Under the pieces are notes generated by a model. The model was given only the letters and a program-made list of their open reading frames with translations. It did no database searches and was not told the origin of the DNA. Shown in pieces: positions 45,210-54,613 of a DNA stretch of 64,000 nt; position 1 is the first letter of the stretch; the number at the start of each line of letters is the position of its first letter. Source of the stretch: Blastococcus sp. TF02-09 (GTDB lineage Bacteria > Actinomycetota > Actinomycetes > Mycobacteriales > Geodermatophilaceae); NCBI RefSeq assembly GCF_003319105.1, contig NZ_QOHH01000004.1, positions 62,001 through 126,000 on the forward strand, given 5' to 3'. The position numbers and the translations under genes were made by a program.

Positions 45210-47704
45210 GACAGCTCCTCGCTCGCGGCCTTGGGGGGCTCCACCGGCGCGATGTCCTCGCGGACGACGACCCCGCCGCGTCCCCTCGTCGGGGGCACCG
45301 CGGCAGGGTCCACGGGTGCCGAGGCAGTCGTGGTCGGCGCCGGCGCCGGCCCGTCGCCGGAGCCGAGGCGCTCGACGCGGACCGCCGCGAACTTGAACAG
45401 CGGCTGTTTGGACACCGGATCCCACTGGGTCCTGGTGAGCTCGTTCGCGGCCGTGGGCTCGTCGGAGGACGGTGGCTGGTCCGCGTCCGGCCCCCGGGCT
45501 CCGTAGTGGAACGGTGCGAAGACCACGCCGGGACGCCCGCCGGCGATCCGGGCGGCGGCGACGATGTGCCCACGCCGGCTGACCACCCGCACCCGGTCGC
45601 CCTCCGAGACGCCCAGGGAGTGCGCGTCCTCGGCGGCGAGCTCGATCCACATGGTCGGCGCGGCGGCCTGCAGCTGCGGTGCCCGACCGGTGCGGGTCCG
45701 CGTGTGGAACTGGTACACCGTGCGGCCGGTCGTGTACCGCAACGGGTACTCGTCGTCGGGTTCCTCGGGAGAAGGGACGTAGTCGGCGCCCTTGAGCAAC
45801 GCACGGCCGTCCGGCGCCAGAGCGGCGTAGTCGGCGGCGCTGACGGCGGCACCGGTGAGCAGGTCGTGGCCGTAGGTCTCGGCCGCCTCCGAGGCGGTCG
45901 GGAACACGCCGTCCGAGTACAGGCGCACCGTCCCGTCGGGCGCCTCGTCGTTGCACGGCCACGGGACCCCGCTGCCGCCGCGGAGCTGGTCGTAGCTCAG
46001 CCCGGTGTAGTCGCACAGCCGTCCGCGGGTGCAGTCCCGCCAGGCGTCGAAAGCCTCCTCGGGGGTGCTCCACGGGGGCAGCGGACGGCCGGAGCGGTCG
46101 CGGAAGTCCATGCGCCGGGCATAGTCGAGGAAGATGTCGAGGTCGCTGCGAGCCTCCCCGGGCGGGTCGACGGCCTTCTCGGACAGGTGCACGGTCCGGT
46201 TGACGTTGGTGAACGTCCCCTGCTTCTCGCCCCACCCAGCGGCGGGGAGGACGACGTCGGCGAACTCCGTCGTCTCGTTCTCGTACAGGTCCTGGACGAC
46301 GACGAACAGCTCGTCGGAGGCCAGGATGCGCCGGATGCGCCCGCTGTCGGGCATCGAGACCGCCGGGTTGGTGGCGCTGATCCACAGCAGGCCGATGGAT
46401 CCCTGCTCGGCGTACCGGAAGATCTGCATCGCGTGTGTCGGGGGAGACCAGCTCGGGATCTTCAGCGGGTCGACGTCCCACAGCCGGGCCAGTTCCGCGA
46501 TGTGGCGGGGGTTGTCCCAGTTGCGGAACGCGGGCATGTCCCCGTCCGCGCCGCACTCGCGGGTGTTCTGCGCCGTCGGCTGCCCGTTCATCTGCAGGAT
46601 CCCGCCACCGGGCTTCCCGATCATGCCGCGCAGCAGGTGCAGGTTGTTCACCCCGCAGGCCGCGGCGGTCGCCTGGTGGGACTGATAGAAGCCCTCGAGC
46701 ACCGTGGACAGCACCCGGTCCGAGGTCCCGAAGATCTCCGCGGCGCGCCGGACGTCGTCGGCGGGGACGTCGCACACCTCGGCGGTCCGCTCGGGCGTCC
46801 ACGGCTCGACCGTGGCGACGAGATCCTCGAGACCGCAGGTGTGCGCTGCGACGTAGTCCTCGTCGACCCAGCCACGGTGCACGATCTCGCGCAGGATGCC
46901 GTTGACCAGCGCCTGGTTGGTGCCGTTGCGGAGGGCCAGGTGGACGTCGGCCTCGCGGGCCACGGCGGTGCGGCGCGGGTCGACGCACACGAGCGCCGGG
47001 CGGTCGGGGCCGTGCAGCCGGTCGAGGACGCGCATCCACAGCACCGTCTGCGTCTCGGCCATGTTGTGGCCCCACAGGAACATCGCCTCGCACCAGTCGA
47101 TGTCCTCGTAGCTGCCCGGCTGGCCGTCGGAGCCGAAGCTCTCCTTCATCGCGGCGGCCGACGTCGCCGTGCAGAGCCGGGTGTTGCCGTCCATGTGCGG
47201 CGTCCCGATGCCGGCCTTCCCGATGACCGCGAGGGTGTAGTACTCCTCGAGGAAGAGCTGGCCGCTGGTGTAGAAGCCGTGTGACAGGGGCCCGCGCTCC
47301 TCCAGCAGTGTCCGGCTGCGGTCGACGATCCGGGTCATCGCCGTGCCCCAGTCGGTCTCGACCAGGGTGCCGCCCTCGCGGATCAGGGGTCGCGTCAGCC
47401 GGTCGCCGCGGTTCTGGCGCCGGCGCCCCATGCCCTGCCAGCTGCCGAACAACCCCTTCGGGCCCAGCCGGCCGTGGTTCACCGTGTCCACCGCGCGGCC
47501 GCGGACGCCGACCATCCGTCCGTCGGCCACAGCGATGTCACAGCCGCAGCCGTTGCTGCACAGGGTGCAGGCCGACTGGACCCACTTCTCCACGTCCCCT
47601 TCGGAGACCCCCTCGGCGAGGGCAGTGTCCACCCGCACCGGCCACCGCGTGCCTTTGGCGTGCGGGGTCCGCGTCCCCCAGATGTCGGCGATCCTGTCGA
47701 CCAT
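45206..47704 (-). CDS. Molybdopterin oxidoreductase, assimilatory-nitrate-reductase-like
   Basis: 832-residue molybdo-bis-MGD enzyme. The N-terminal Fe-S site is CTLCSNGCGCDIAV, but the usual fourth cysteine position reads GRLGPKGL instead of GRLCPKG. The Mo ligand region is NTRLCTATSAAAMKESFGSD, a cysteine ligand as in NasA/NapA-type nitrate reductases. The central domain has GHNMAETQTVLWM and VCVDPRRTAVAREADVHL. The C-terminal molydop-binding domain has YRYTTGRTVYQFH-type sequence (PLRYTTGRTVYQFHTRTRTG). No signal peptide, so cytoplasmic. ATG with GGAG upstream. Substrate is probably nitrate but could be another oxyanion. Confidence 0.85.
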   Translation of the reverse strand: MVDRIADIWGTRTPHAKGTRWPVRVDTALAEGVSEGDVEKWVQSACTLCSNGCGCDIAVADGRMVGVRGRAVDTVNHGRLGPKGLFGSWQGMGRRRQNRGDRLTRPLIREGGTLVETDWGTAMTRIVDRSRTLLEERGPLSHGFYTSGQLFLEEYYTLAVIGKAGIGTPHMDGNTRLCTATSAAAMKESFGSDGQPGSYEDIDWCEAMFLWGHNMAETQTVLWMRVLDRLHGPDRPALVCVDPRRTAVAREADVHLALRNGTNQALVNGILREIVHRGWVDEDYVAAHTCGLEDLVATVEPWTPERTAEVCDVPADDVRRAAEIFGTSDRVLSTVLEGFYQSHQATAAACGVNNLHLLRGMIGKPGGGILQMNGQPTAQNTRECGADGDMPAFRNWDNPRHIAELARLWDVDPLKIPSWSPPTHAMQIFRYAEQGSIGLLWISATNPAVSMPDSGRIRRILASDELFVVVQDLYENETTEFADVVLPAAGWGEKQGTFTNVNRTVHLSEKAVDPPGEARSDLDIFLDYARRMDFRDRSGRPLPPWSTPEEAFDAWRDCTRGRLCDYTGLSYDQLRGGSGVPWPCNDEAPDGTVRLYSDGVFPTASEAAETYGHDLLTGAAVSAADYAALAPDGRALLKGADYVPSPEEPDDEYPLRYTTGRTVYQFHTRTRTGRAPQLQAAAPTMWIELAAEDAHSLGVSEGDRVRVVSRRGHIVAAARIAGGRPGVVFAPFHYGARGPDADQPPSSDEPTAANELTRTQWDPVSKQPLFKFAAVRVERLGSGDGPAPAPTTTASAPVDPAAVPPTRGRGGVVVREDIAPVEPPKAASEELS

Positions 47705-47865
47705 GTGATCTCCGTTCGTCAGCGGCGCCGTGCGCTCCGCGTGTGCCCGACCCCGGGCGACCGGGCTGGTTCCGGAGTGGGCGTTCCGGCTCGTCGTCCG
47801 CGCCGGTACCCGTGCGGGCCGGGCGGAATCGGTATGCCAGCGCCAGTAGGTGAGCGGTCTCGTCG

Positions 47866-49344
47866 CTACGCGTTCGTCGGTGCCGTTCGCGGCAGCGGCG
47901 GCATCTCCCGGATACCGAAGACGTCCTGCAGCGCGACCCGTGCGGCGTTGTCGCCGCACATGCCGTGCACCGCCGGGCCGGGCGGAGTGGACGAGGAGGC
48001 CAGATACCGGCCGGGGATCGGCGTCCGGTAGGTGTTCCAGCGGGGCACGGGACGGGCCAGCATCTGCCGCAGCGTGGCCATGCCGCCGGAGATCTCGCCA
48101 CCGACGAGGCTCGGGTTGTGCGCCTGCATCTGCGGGGCGGTGAAGGCGTGCCGCTCGAGGATCGTGTCGCGGAAGCCGGGGGCGAACCGCTCGATCTGGG
48201 CCTCGATCGCCTCGGTCATGTCGACGTCCGAGCCGTTCGGCACGTGCACGTAGCCCCAGAGGGTGTGCTGCCCGGCCGGTGCGCGGGTCGGGTCGTGCAC
48301 CGTCGGCTGGACGGCGAGCACGAACGGCCGCTCCGCGATCCGACCGGCGCCGGGCGCCGCCTCGGCTTCGACCATCTCGTCCAGCGTGCCGCCCACGTGC
48401 ACCGTGCCCGCCCGCCGGACCTCGGGATGGGCCCAGGGCACGGGATCGGTCAGCAACCAGTCGATCTTGAAGACGCCCGGGACGTGCCGGTAGCGGGCGA
48501 CCGCCCGGCGGTAGGAGTCCGGCAGGCGGTCGCCGGCCATCCGGACGAAGGCCCGGGGAACGACGTCGAGCAGAACGGCCGGGACGCCGTCGAACTCCCG
48601 CAGATCGGTCACCTCGTGGCCGGTGACGACCTCGCCCCCCTGCTCCTCGAGTGCGGCCACCATCGCGTCGGCCAGACGCTGCGACCCACCCTCGACGAGC
48701 GGCCAGCCGACGTGGTGGGCGAGCGTGCCCTGCAGCAGCCCGAGTCCGCCCGTGATCGCCCGACTCAGCGGAAGCATCCCGTGCAAAGCAGCCCCGGCCA
48801 GCAGTGCCCGGGCTTCGTCGGTGCGGAACCACGTGCGGGTCAGCCGCCGGACGTCGGGCAGCCCGTTGAGGCCGAACCAGGCCAGTCCGGGGATGCCTCG
48901 GGTGGGGAGTCGCCGGAAGGAGCTCGCCAGGAAGTAGTCGACGACGTCCTGCGCCTGGTGCAGCACCGGCCCCACCAGGCGGCGATAGGCGACCGCATCG
49001 GCGTCCATCCCGGCTGCGGTGTCCTCCATCGATCGCCGCGCGATCGCCGCGCGGCCGGCGTCGAGCGGGTGCGCGTAGGGGATCTCCGGGTTCACGAGCC
49101 GGACGCCGCGGGAGGCGAGGTCGAACTCGCGGAAGAAGGGGGCGGCGGCGGCCAGCGGGTGTGCCGAGGCGCAGACGTCGTGGACGACGCCGGGGCGGGT
49201 GAGTTCCGCCGACTGCAGTCCGCCGCCGGCCACCGGGTTGCGCTCGACCACGCGCACCCGCAGCCCGGCCGCGGCGAGCCGCAGCGCCGCGGCCAGCCCG
49301 TTCGGCCCGGCTCCGACGACGACGGCGTCCGGTTGCCCGTTCAT
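47866..49344 (-). CDS. CrtI-like FAD-dependent oxidoreductase (phytoene-desaturase family)
   Basis: 492-residue flavoprotein. FAD-binding DAVVVGAGPNGLAAALRLAA, then RVVERNPVAGGGLQS, and C-terminal PPGPAVHGMCGDNAARVALQD, where the family places the isoalloxazine-binding motif. The middle (VEGGSQRLADAMVAALEEQG) is the second conserved region of the CrtI/COG1233 group. Substrates of this bacterial subgroup are generally unknown; it need not act on carotenoids. ATG 49344. Divergent from ctaD across a 177-bp gap, and 161 bp upstream of the molybdoenzyme gene in the same direction. Confidence 0.85.
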   Translation of the reverse strand: MNGQPDAVVVGAGPNGLAAALRLAAAGLRVRVVERNPVAGGGLQSAELTRPGVVHDVCASAHPLAAAAPFFREFDLASRGVRLVNPEIPYAHPLDAGRAAIARRSMEDTAAGMDADAVAYRRLVGPVLHQAQDVVDYFLASSFRRLPTRGIPGLAWFGLNGLPDVRRLTRTWFRTDEARALLAGAALHGMLPLSRAITGGLGLLQGTLAHHVGWPLVEGGSQRLADAMVAALEEQGGEVVTGHEVTDLREFDGVPAVLLDVVPRAFVRMAGDRLPDSYRRAVARYRHVPGVFKIDWLLTDPVPWAHPEVRRAGTVHVGGTLDEMVEAEAAPGAGRIAERPFVLAVQPTVHDPTRAPAGQHTLWGYVHVPNGSDVDMTEAIEAQIERFAPGFRDTILERHAFTAPQMQAHNPSLVGGEISGGMATLRQMLARPVPRWNTYRTPIPGRYLASSSTPPGPAVHGMCGDNAARVALQDVFGIREMPPLPRTAPTNA

Positions 49345-49521
49345 GGGGGTTGATGGTGCGGGCCGGGGGTGCGGACGGCGAGGCGGGACCGGCCGGTGGA
49401 CGCCCGGTCGCCTGCACCGTGCGCTCTCCGTAGGGTGGTGGGCGCAGACCGGCGCCCAGCAACGGCGTCCCGTGCGGCGCGTCCCCCCGGGGGTGCGGCT
49501 GGTGCACCTCCGGGGAGTCCC

Positions 49522-51276
49522 GTGACCCTGACGCCCGAGCGGATCGTCCTCCGCGCGCGCGGCATGGAGAGACCCCGCAAGGGCGGGCGGTTCGCCGATG
49601 CGCTGCGGACCACCGACCACAAGCGGATCGGGCAGCTCTACCTGGGGACCAGCTTCGCGTTCTTCCTCGTCGCCGGCTTCATGGCGATGCTCATGCGGGG
49701 GGAGCTGGCCCAGCCGGGTCTGCAGTACCTGTCGCCCGAGCAGTACAACCAGCTGGTCACCATGCACGGCACGGTGATGCTGCTGCTGTTCGCCACTCCT
49801 CTGGCGTTCGGCTTCGCCAACCTCGTGCTGCCCCTGCAGATCGGCGCACCGGACGTCGCCTTCCCGCGGTTGAACGCGTTCAGCTACTGGTTGTTCCTGT
49901 TCGGCGGCCTGATCACCATGTCGGGCTTCCTCATGCCCAGCGGGGCCGCGGACTTCGGCTGGTACGCCTACACCCCGCTGTCGACCGCGGTGCACTCGCC
50001 GGGCGCCGGTGGCGACGTGTGGGCCATGGGGCTGGTGGTGTCGGGTCTGGGAACGATCCTGGCCGCGGTCAACATGATCACGACCGTCGTCACGCTCCGG
50101 GCCCCGGGCATGACCCTGTTCCGGATGCCGATCTTCACCTGGAACATGTTCTTCACCAGCATCCTGGTGCTGTTCGCCTTCCCGATCCTCACCGCGGCGC
50201 TGCTGGCGCTGGAGGCCGATCGGCACCTCGGTGCGCAGATCTACAGCACCGCCAACGGCGGTCCGATGCTGTGGCAGCACCTCTTCTGGTTCTTCGGCCA
50301 CCCCGAGGTGTACATCGTCGCGCTGCCGTTCTTCGGCATCATCACCGAGGTCATCCCGGTCTTCGCGCGCAAGCCGGTCTTCGGCTACAAGGGGCTCGTC
50401 TTCGCGACCGCGGCGATCACGGTGCTCTCGGTGGCCGTATGGGCGCACCACATGTTCGCCACCGGCGCGGTGCTGCTGCCCTTCTTCAGCTTCACCTCGT
50501 ACCTGATCGCCGTGCCGACGGGCGTGAAGTTCTTCAACTGGATCGGCACCATGTGGCGCGGGCAGCTGACGTTCGAGACCCCGATGCTCTGGTCGATGGG
50601 CTTCCTCGTCACGTTCCTCCTCGGCGGCCTGACCGGCGTCCTGCTCGCCTCGCCGCCGCTGGACTTCCACCTCAACGACAGCTACTTCGTGGTCGCCCAC
50701 TTCCACTACGTGCTGTTTGGCACCATCGTCTTCGCCGCCTTCGCCGGGGTGTACTTCTGGTTCCCGAAGATGACCGGCCGGCTGATGGACGAGCCGCTGG
50801 GCAAACTGCACTTCTGGCTGACGATGATCGGCTTCCACACCACGTTCCTCGTGCACCACTGGCTGGGCAACGAGGGGATGCCCCGGCGCTACGCGGACTT
50901 CCAGCCCGGTGACGGGTTCACCACGCTGCACACGATCTCGACCGTGGGGTCGTTCGTGCTGGGCGCGGCGACCATCCCGTTCCTCTACAACCTCGTGCGC
51001 TCCTGGAAGCACGGGCACCTGGCCCTGCGGGACGACCCCTGGGGCCACGGCAACTCCCTGGAGTGGGCCACCTCGTCGCCACCGCCCCGGCACAACTTCC
51101 GGGAGATCCCGCGCATCCGGTCCAACCGGCCGGCGTTCGACGCGCACTACCCCCACCTGCAGGAGAGGCTGCACGAGGAGGCCTACTCGACGGCGATCGG
51201 CAAGCGGCACCAGCAGTCGCTGGCGGAGAAGGCCTCGGGGGACAAGCAGACCGCCCACGACCCCGATCCCGGCTGA
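49522..51276 (+). CDS. ctaD: aa3-type cytochrome c oxidase subunit I
   Basis: 584-residue twelve-helix haem-copper oxidase subunit. Motifs are [20 protein letters not shown], with a low-spin haem ligand, then [19 protein letters not shown] (the CuB His and the cross-linked Tyr), WAHHMFATG (the two CuB histidines), and [20 protein letters not shown] (haem a and a3 ligands). It stands alone, without ctaC, ctaE or ctaF beside it. GTG start with GGGGAG upstream. The stop is 19 nt before the formate dehydrogenase start, so the two are probably one operon. A charged C-terminal tail of about 60 residues is longer than in the core-type subunit. Confidence 0.92.
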   Translation: MTLTPERIVLRARGMERPRKGGRFADALRTTDHKRIGQLYLGTSFAFFLVAGFMAMLMRGELAQPGLQYLSPEQYNQLVTMHGTVMLLLFATPLAFGFANLVLPLQIGAPDVAFPRLNAFSYWLFLFGGLITMSGFLMPSGAADFGWYAYTPLSTAVHSPGAGGDVWAMGLVVSGLGTILAAVNMITTVVTLRAPGMTLFRMPIFTWNMFFTSILVLFAFPILTAALLALEADRHLGAQIYSTANGGPMLWQHLFWFFGHPEVYIVALPFFGIITEVIPVFARKPVFGYKGLVFATAAITVLSVAVWAHHMFATGAVLLPFFSFTSYLIAVPTGVKFFNWIGTMWRGQLTFETPMLWSMGFLVTFLLGGLTGVLLASPPLDFHLNDSYFVVAHFHYVLFGTIVFAAFAGVYFWFPKMTGRLMDEPLGKLHFWLTMIGFHTTFLVHHWLGNEGMPRRYADFQPGDGFTTLHTISTVGSFVLGAATIPFLYNLVRSWKHGHLALRDDPWGHGNSLEWATSSPPPRHNFREIPRIRSNRPAFDAHYPHLQERLHEEAYSTAIGKRHQQSLAEKASGDKQTAHDPDPG

Positions 51277-51295
51277 GCCCGGCGGAGGAGGACAC

Positions 51296-54200
51296 GTGAA
51301 GACCTGGCTCGACGCCTGGCCGGTGATCCGGCAGCTGCGCGGCGACGACCCCACCGGCAGGGGAGCCGCGGCGCGCAGCCGCGGCACCGACGAGCTGACC
51401 CCCCGGACGGCCACGGCCGACCGGGTGGTGCAGAGCATCTGCCCCTACTGCGCCGTGGGCTGCGGTCAGCGCGTCTTCGTCGAGGACGGGCAGGTCACCC
51501 AGATCGAGGGCGACCCCGACTCGCCGATCAGCCGCGGTCGGCTGTGTCCCAAGGGCGCGGCCAGCAAGCAGCTGGTGACCAGCCCTTCGCGGGTGACGAC
51601 GGTCCGCTACCGCCGTCCGTACGGGGCGGAGTGGGAGGACCTCGACCTCGACACGGCGATGGAGATGATCACCGACCGGGTGCTGGACGCCCGCCGCAAG
51701 GGCTGGCAGGACGAGGTCGACGGCAAGCGCGTCAACCGGACGATGGGCATCGCGAGCCTCGGAGGAGCGACCCTCGACAACGAGGAGAACTACCTCATGA
51801 AGAAGCTCTACACGGCCATGGGCGCGGTCCAGGTCGAGAACCAGGCGCGCATATAGCACTCCTCCACGGTGCCCGGTCTGGGTACCTCGTTCGGTCGTGG
51901 CGGTGCCACGATGTTCCAGCAGGACCTGGCGAACTCCGACTGCATCGTCATCGAGGGTTCGAACATGGCCGAGGCCCATCCCGTCGGCTTCCAGTGGGTC
52001 ATGGAGGCCAAGGCGCGCGGCGCGACGATCGTCCACGTCGACCCGCGGTTCACCCGCACCAGCGCTCTGGCCGACGTCCACGCGCAGTTGCGGGCCGGCA
52101 CCGACATCGCCTTCCTCGGCGGGCTGATCCGGTACGTGCTGGACAACGACCTCTACTTCCGCGACTACGTAGTGGCCTACACCAACGCCGCGGCGATCCT
52201 GCGCGAGGACTTCGCCGACACCGAGGACCTCGACGGCGTCTTCTCCGGCTGGGACCCGGAGACGCGGGAGTACGACGAGACGAGCTGGCAGTACGAGGGC
52301 GCGGAGATGAGCGCCGCCGCCGGGCAGCGCCTGGCGCCCCAGCCGGGTGCCTCCGGCAGCCCAGGCGGTCCGGCCGACTCCGGCGGGTCGGACGAGAACG
52401 CCCGCCCGCACAGCGGGGAGGACCACGAGGTCAGCCGGTCGGAGGAGGCCGGCAGCGGCGGGACGACGATCGGCGGCAAGCCGGAGCGCGACGAGACCCT
52501 GCAGCACCCGCGCTGCGTGTTCCAGGTGCTGAAGCGGCACTACGCCCGCTACACGCCGGAGATGGTGCACGAGGTTTGCGGGGTCGAGCCGGAGACCTTC
52601 CTCCGGGTGGCCGAGGCGCTGACGGCCAACTCCGGCCGGGAACGGACCAGCGCCTTCGTCTACTCCGTCGGATGGACGCACCACACGGTGGGCGTGCAGT
52701 ACATCCGCACCGCCTCGATCCTCCAGGCGCTGCTGGGCAACATGGGTCGGCCCGGCGGCGGGATCCTCGCGTTGCGTGGCCACGCGTCGATCCAGGGCTC
52801 GACGGACATCCCGACGCTGTTCAATATCCTCCCGGGCTACATCCCGATGCCGCATGCGCGCCAGCACGGGTCGCTCGAGGAGTTCGTCGGCGAGGCCGCG
52901 GGGTCTGTCGGCTTCTGGGGCAACATCCGCGCCTACACGGTGAGCCTGCTCAAGGCCTGGTGGGGCGACGCCGCCCAGCCGGAGAACGACTTCGCCTTCG
53001 GCTATCTCCCGCGGCTGACCGGCGACCACAGCTCGTACCAGACGATGGCCGAGCAGATCCAGGGCAACGTGCCGGGCTACTTCCTCGTCGGGGAGAACCC
53101 GACGGTGGGCCACGCCAACGCGAAGATGGCGCGACTCGGTCTGGCGAACCTGGAGTGGCTGGTCGTCCGGGACCTGCAGATGATCGAGTCGGCCACCTTC
53201 TGGCAGAACGGCCCGGAGCTGGAGACCGGCGAGCTGGTCACCGAGGAGATCCCCACCGAAATCTTCTTCATGCCGGCGGCCACGCACGTGGAGAAGGAGG
53301 GCACCTTCACCAACACCCAGCGACTGCTGCAGTGGCGGCACAAGGCGGTCGAGCCGCCGGGCGACTGCCGCAGCGACCTGTGGTTCTACTTCCACCTGGG
53401 CCGCCGGATCCGGGAGAAGCTCGCCGGGTCCACCGACCCGCGGGACCGGCCACTGCTCGACCTCACCTGGGACTACCCGACCTCGGGCCAGCACGACGAG
53501 CCCAGCGCCGACGCCGTCCTGCGCGAGATCAGCGGAACGGGACCCGACGACCGCGCGGTGTCCGGCTACACCGCGCTGAGGGACGACGGCAGCACCCGCT
53601 GCGGTTGCTGGATCTACTCCGGCGTCTACGCCGACGAGGTCAACCAGGCGGCCCGCCGGAAGCCCGGGCAGGAGCAGGACTGGGTCGCCGCGGAGTGGGG
53701 CTGGGCCTGGCCGATGAACCGCCGGACCCTCTACAACCGTGCCTCCGCCGACCCTGCGGGCCGGCCGTGGAGCGAGCGGAAGAAGTACGTGTACTGGGAC
53801 GCCGACGCCGGCCGCTGGAGCGGACCGGACGTCGCCGACTTCGAGTCGACCAAGCCACCGGACTACGTTCCGCCGGAGGGCGCGCAGGCCGAGGACGGCA
53901 TCGGTGGGGCCGACCCATTCATCATGCAGAACGACGGCAAGGCCTGGCTGTTCGTCCCCTCGGGGCTGGCCGACGGGCCGATGCCTACGCACTACGAGCC
54001 GGCGGAGTCGCCGGTGCCCAACGCGTTGTACGGGCAGCACGCCAATCCGGCGCGGCACGAGGTGCAGGGGGCGTGGAACCGGGGCAACCCGGCGCAGAGC
54101 GACGTCTTCCCGTTCGTCGTCACCACCTACCGGCTGACCGAGCACCACACCGCTGGCGGGATGAGCCGCACCCTGCCCTACCTCTCCGAGCTCCAGCCCG

Positions 54201-54613
54201 AGGCGTTCTGCGAGGTCAGCCCGCAGCTCGCGGAGGAGCGGGGCCTCGAGCACATGGGCTGGGCGACACTGGTCAGCGCCCGCAACGCCATCGAGGTGAA
54301 GGTGCTGGTCACCGAGCGGATGCGGCCGCTGCGGATCGCCGGCCGCGAGGTGCACCAGATCGGCCTGCCGTACCACTGGGGGCCCAACGGCCTGGTGACC
54401 GGCGATCCGGCCAACGAGCTGCTGGGTGCGGTGTTCGACCCGAACGTGCACATCCAGGAGTCGAAGGTCGGCACCTGCGACATCCGTCCCGGCCGCCGCC
54501 CGCGCGGTCCGGCCCTCGTCGACTACGTCGAGGAGTACCGGCGGCGCGCCGGCGCCGGGAGCGGGCTGCTCGGCCCGAACGGCCGGGCGCCGATCGAGGG
54601 GAGGAATACGTGA
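51296..54613 (+). CDS. fdhA: Formate dehydrogenase alpha subunit, selenoprotein with UAG-encoded selenocysteine
   Basis: 1105-residue molybdo-bis-MGD subunit if the in-frame TAG at 51854-51856 (codon 187) is read through. The Fe-S ligands are Cys49, Cys52, Cys56 and Cys84 (CPYCAVGCG, RGRLCPKG). Right after ENQARI, the TAG sits at the place of the Mo-ligating Sec/Cys, followed by HSSTVPGLGTSFGRGG and FQQDLANSDCIVI, exact FdnG/FdhG-family sequence. A SECIS hairpin follows 11 nt later. UAG-Sec formate dehydrogenases are reported from Geodermatophilaceae. A low-complexity insert of about 60 residues (about 337-398) is unusual. There is no Tat signal, so it faces the cytoplasm. GTG start with GGAGGAGG; 4-nt overlap with fdhB. 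Confidence 0.93.
51854..51856 (+). promoter_or_regulatory. In-frame UAG read as selenocysteine (Sec187)
   Basis: The TAG interrupts the frame exactly where formate dehydrogenases carry the molybdenum-binding selenocysteine or cysteine. Both flanking frames are in phase and carry uninterrupted family sequence. The preceding codon is ATA, a rare isoleucine codon in this GC-rich genome. Confidence 0.88.
51868..51886 (+). promoter_or_regulatory. Bacterial SECIS hairpin for UAG recoding
   Basis: A 7-bp stem, GGTGCCC (51868-51874) paired with GGGTACC (51880-51886, one G-U pair), closes a GGTCT pentaloop at 51875-51879. GGTCT is also the apical loop of the E. coli fdhF SECIS, which binds SelB. The distance from the last base of the Sec codon to the loop is 18 nt, the same as I recall for E. 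coli fdhF. Confidence 0.88.

Noticed and set aside
45206-49507. One 1433-codon open frame on the minus strand
   Set aside because: The part beyond 47704 runs in a different frame over the CrtI-like gene and is arginine/alanine-rich shadow sequence. The real start is ATG 47704 with a ribosome site.
51296-51856. A truncated 186-residue formate dehydrogenase N-terminal fragment followed by a separate gene from 51869
   Set aside because: Both halves are in the same frame, match one protein end to end, and the break is at the Sec position with a SECIS hairpin. Recoding explains it better than a pseudogene split.
50918-54451. A 1177-codon minus-strand frame across fdhA
   Set aside because: High-GC antisense shadow of the formate dehydrogenase genes, with no motif, start site or codon pattern of its own.
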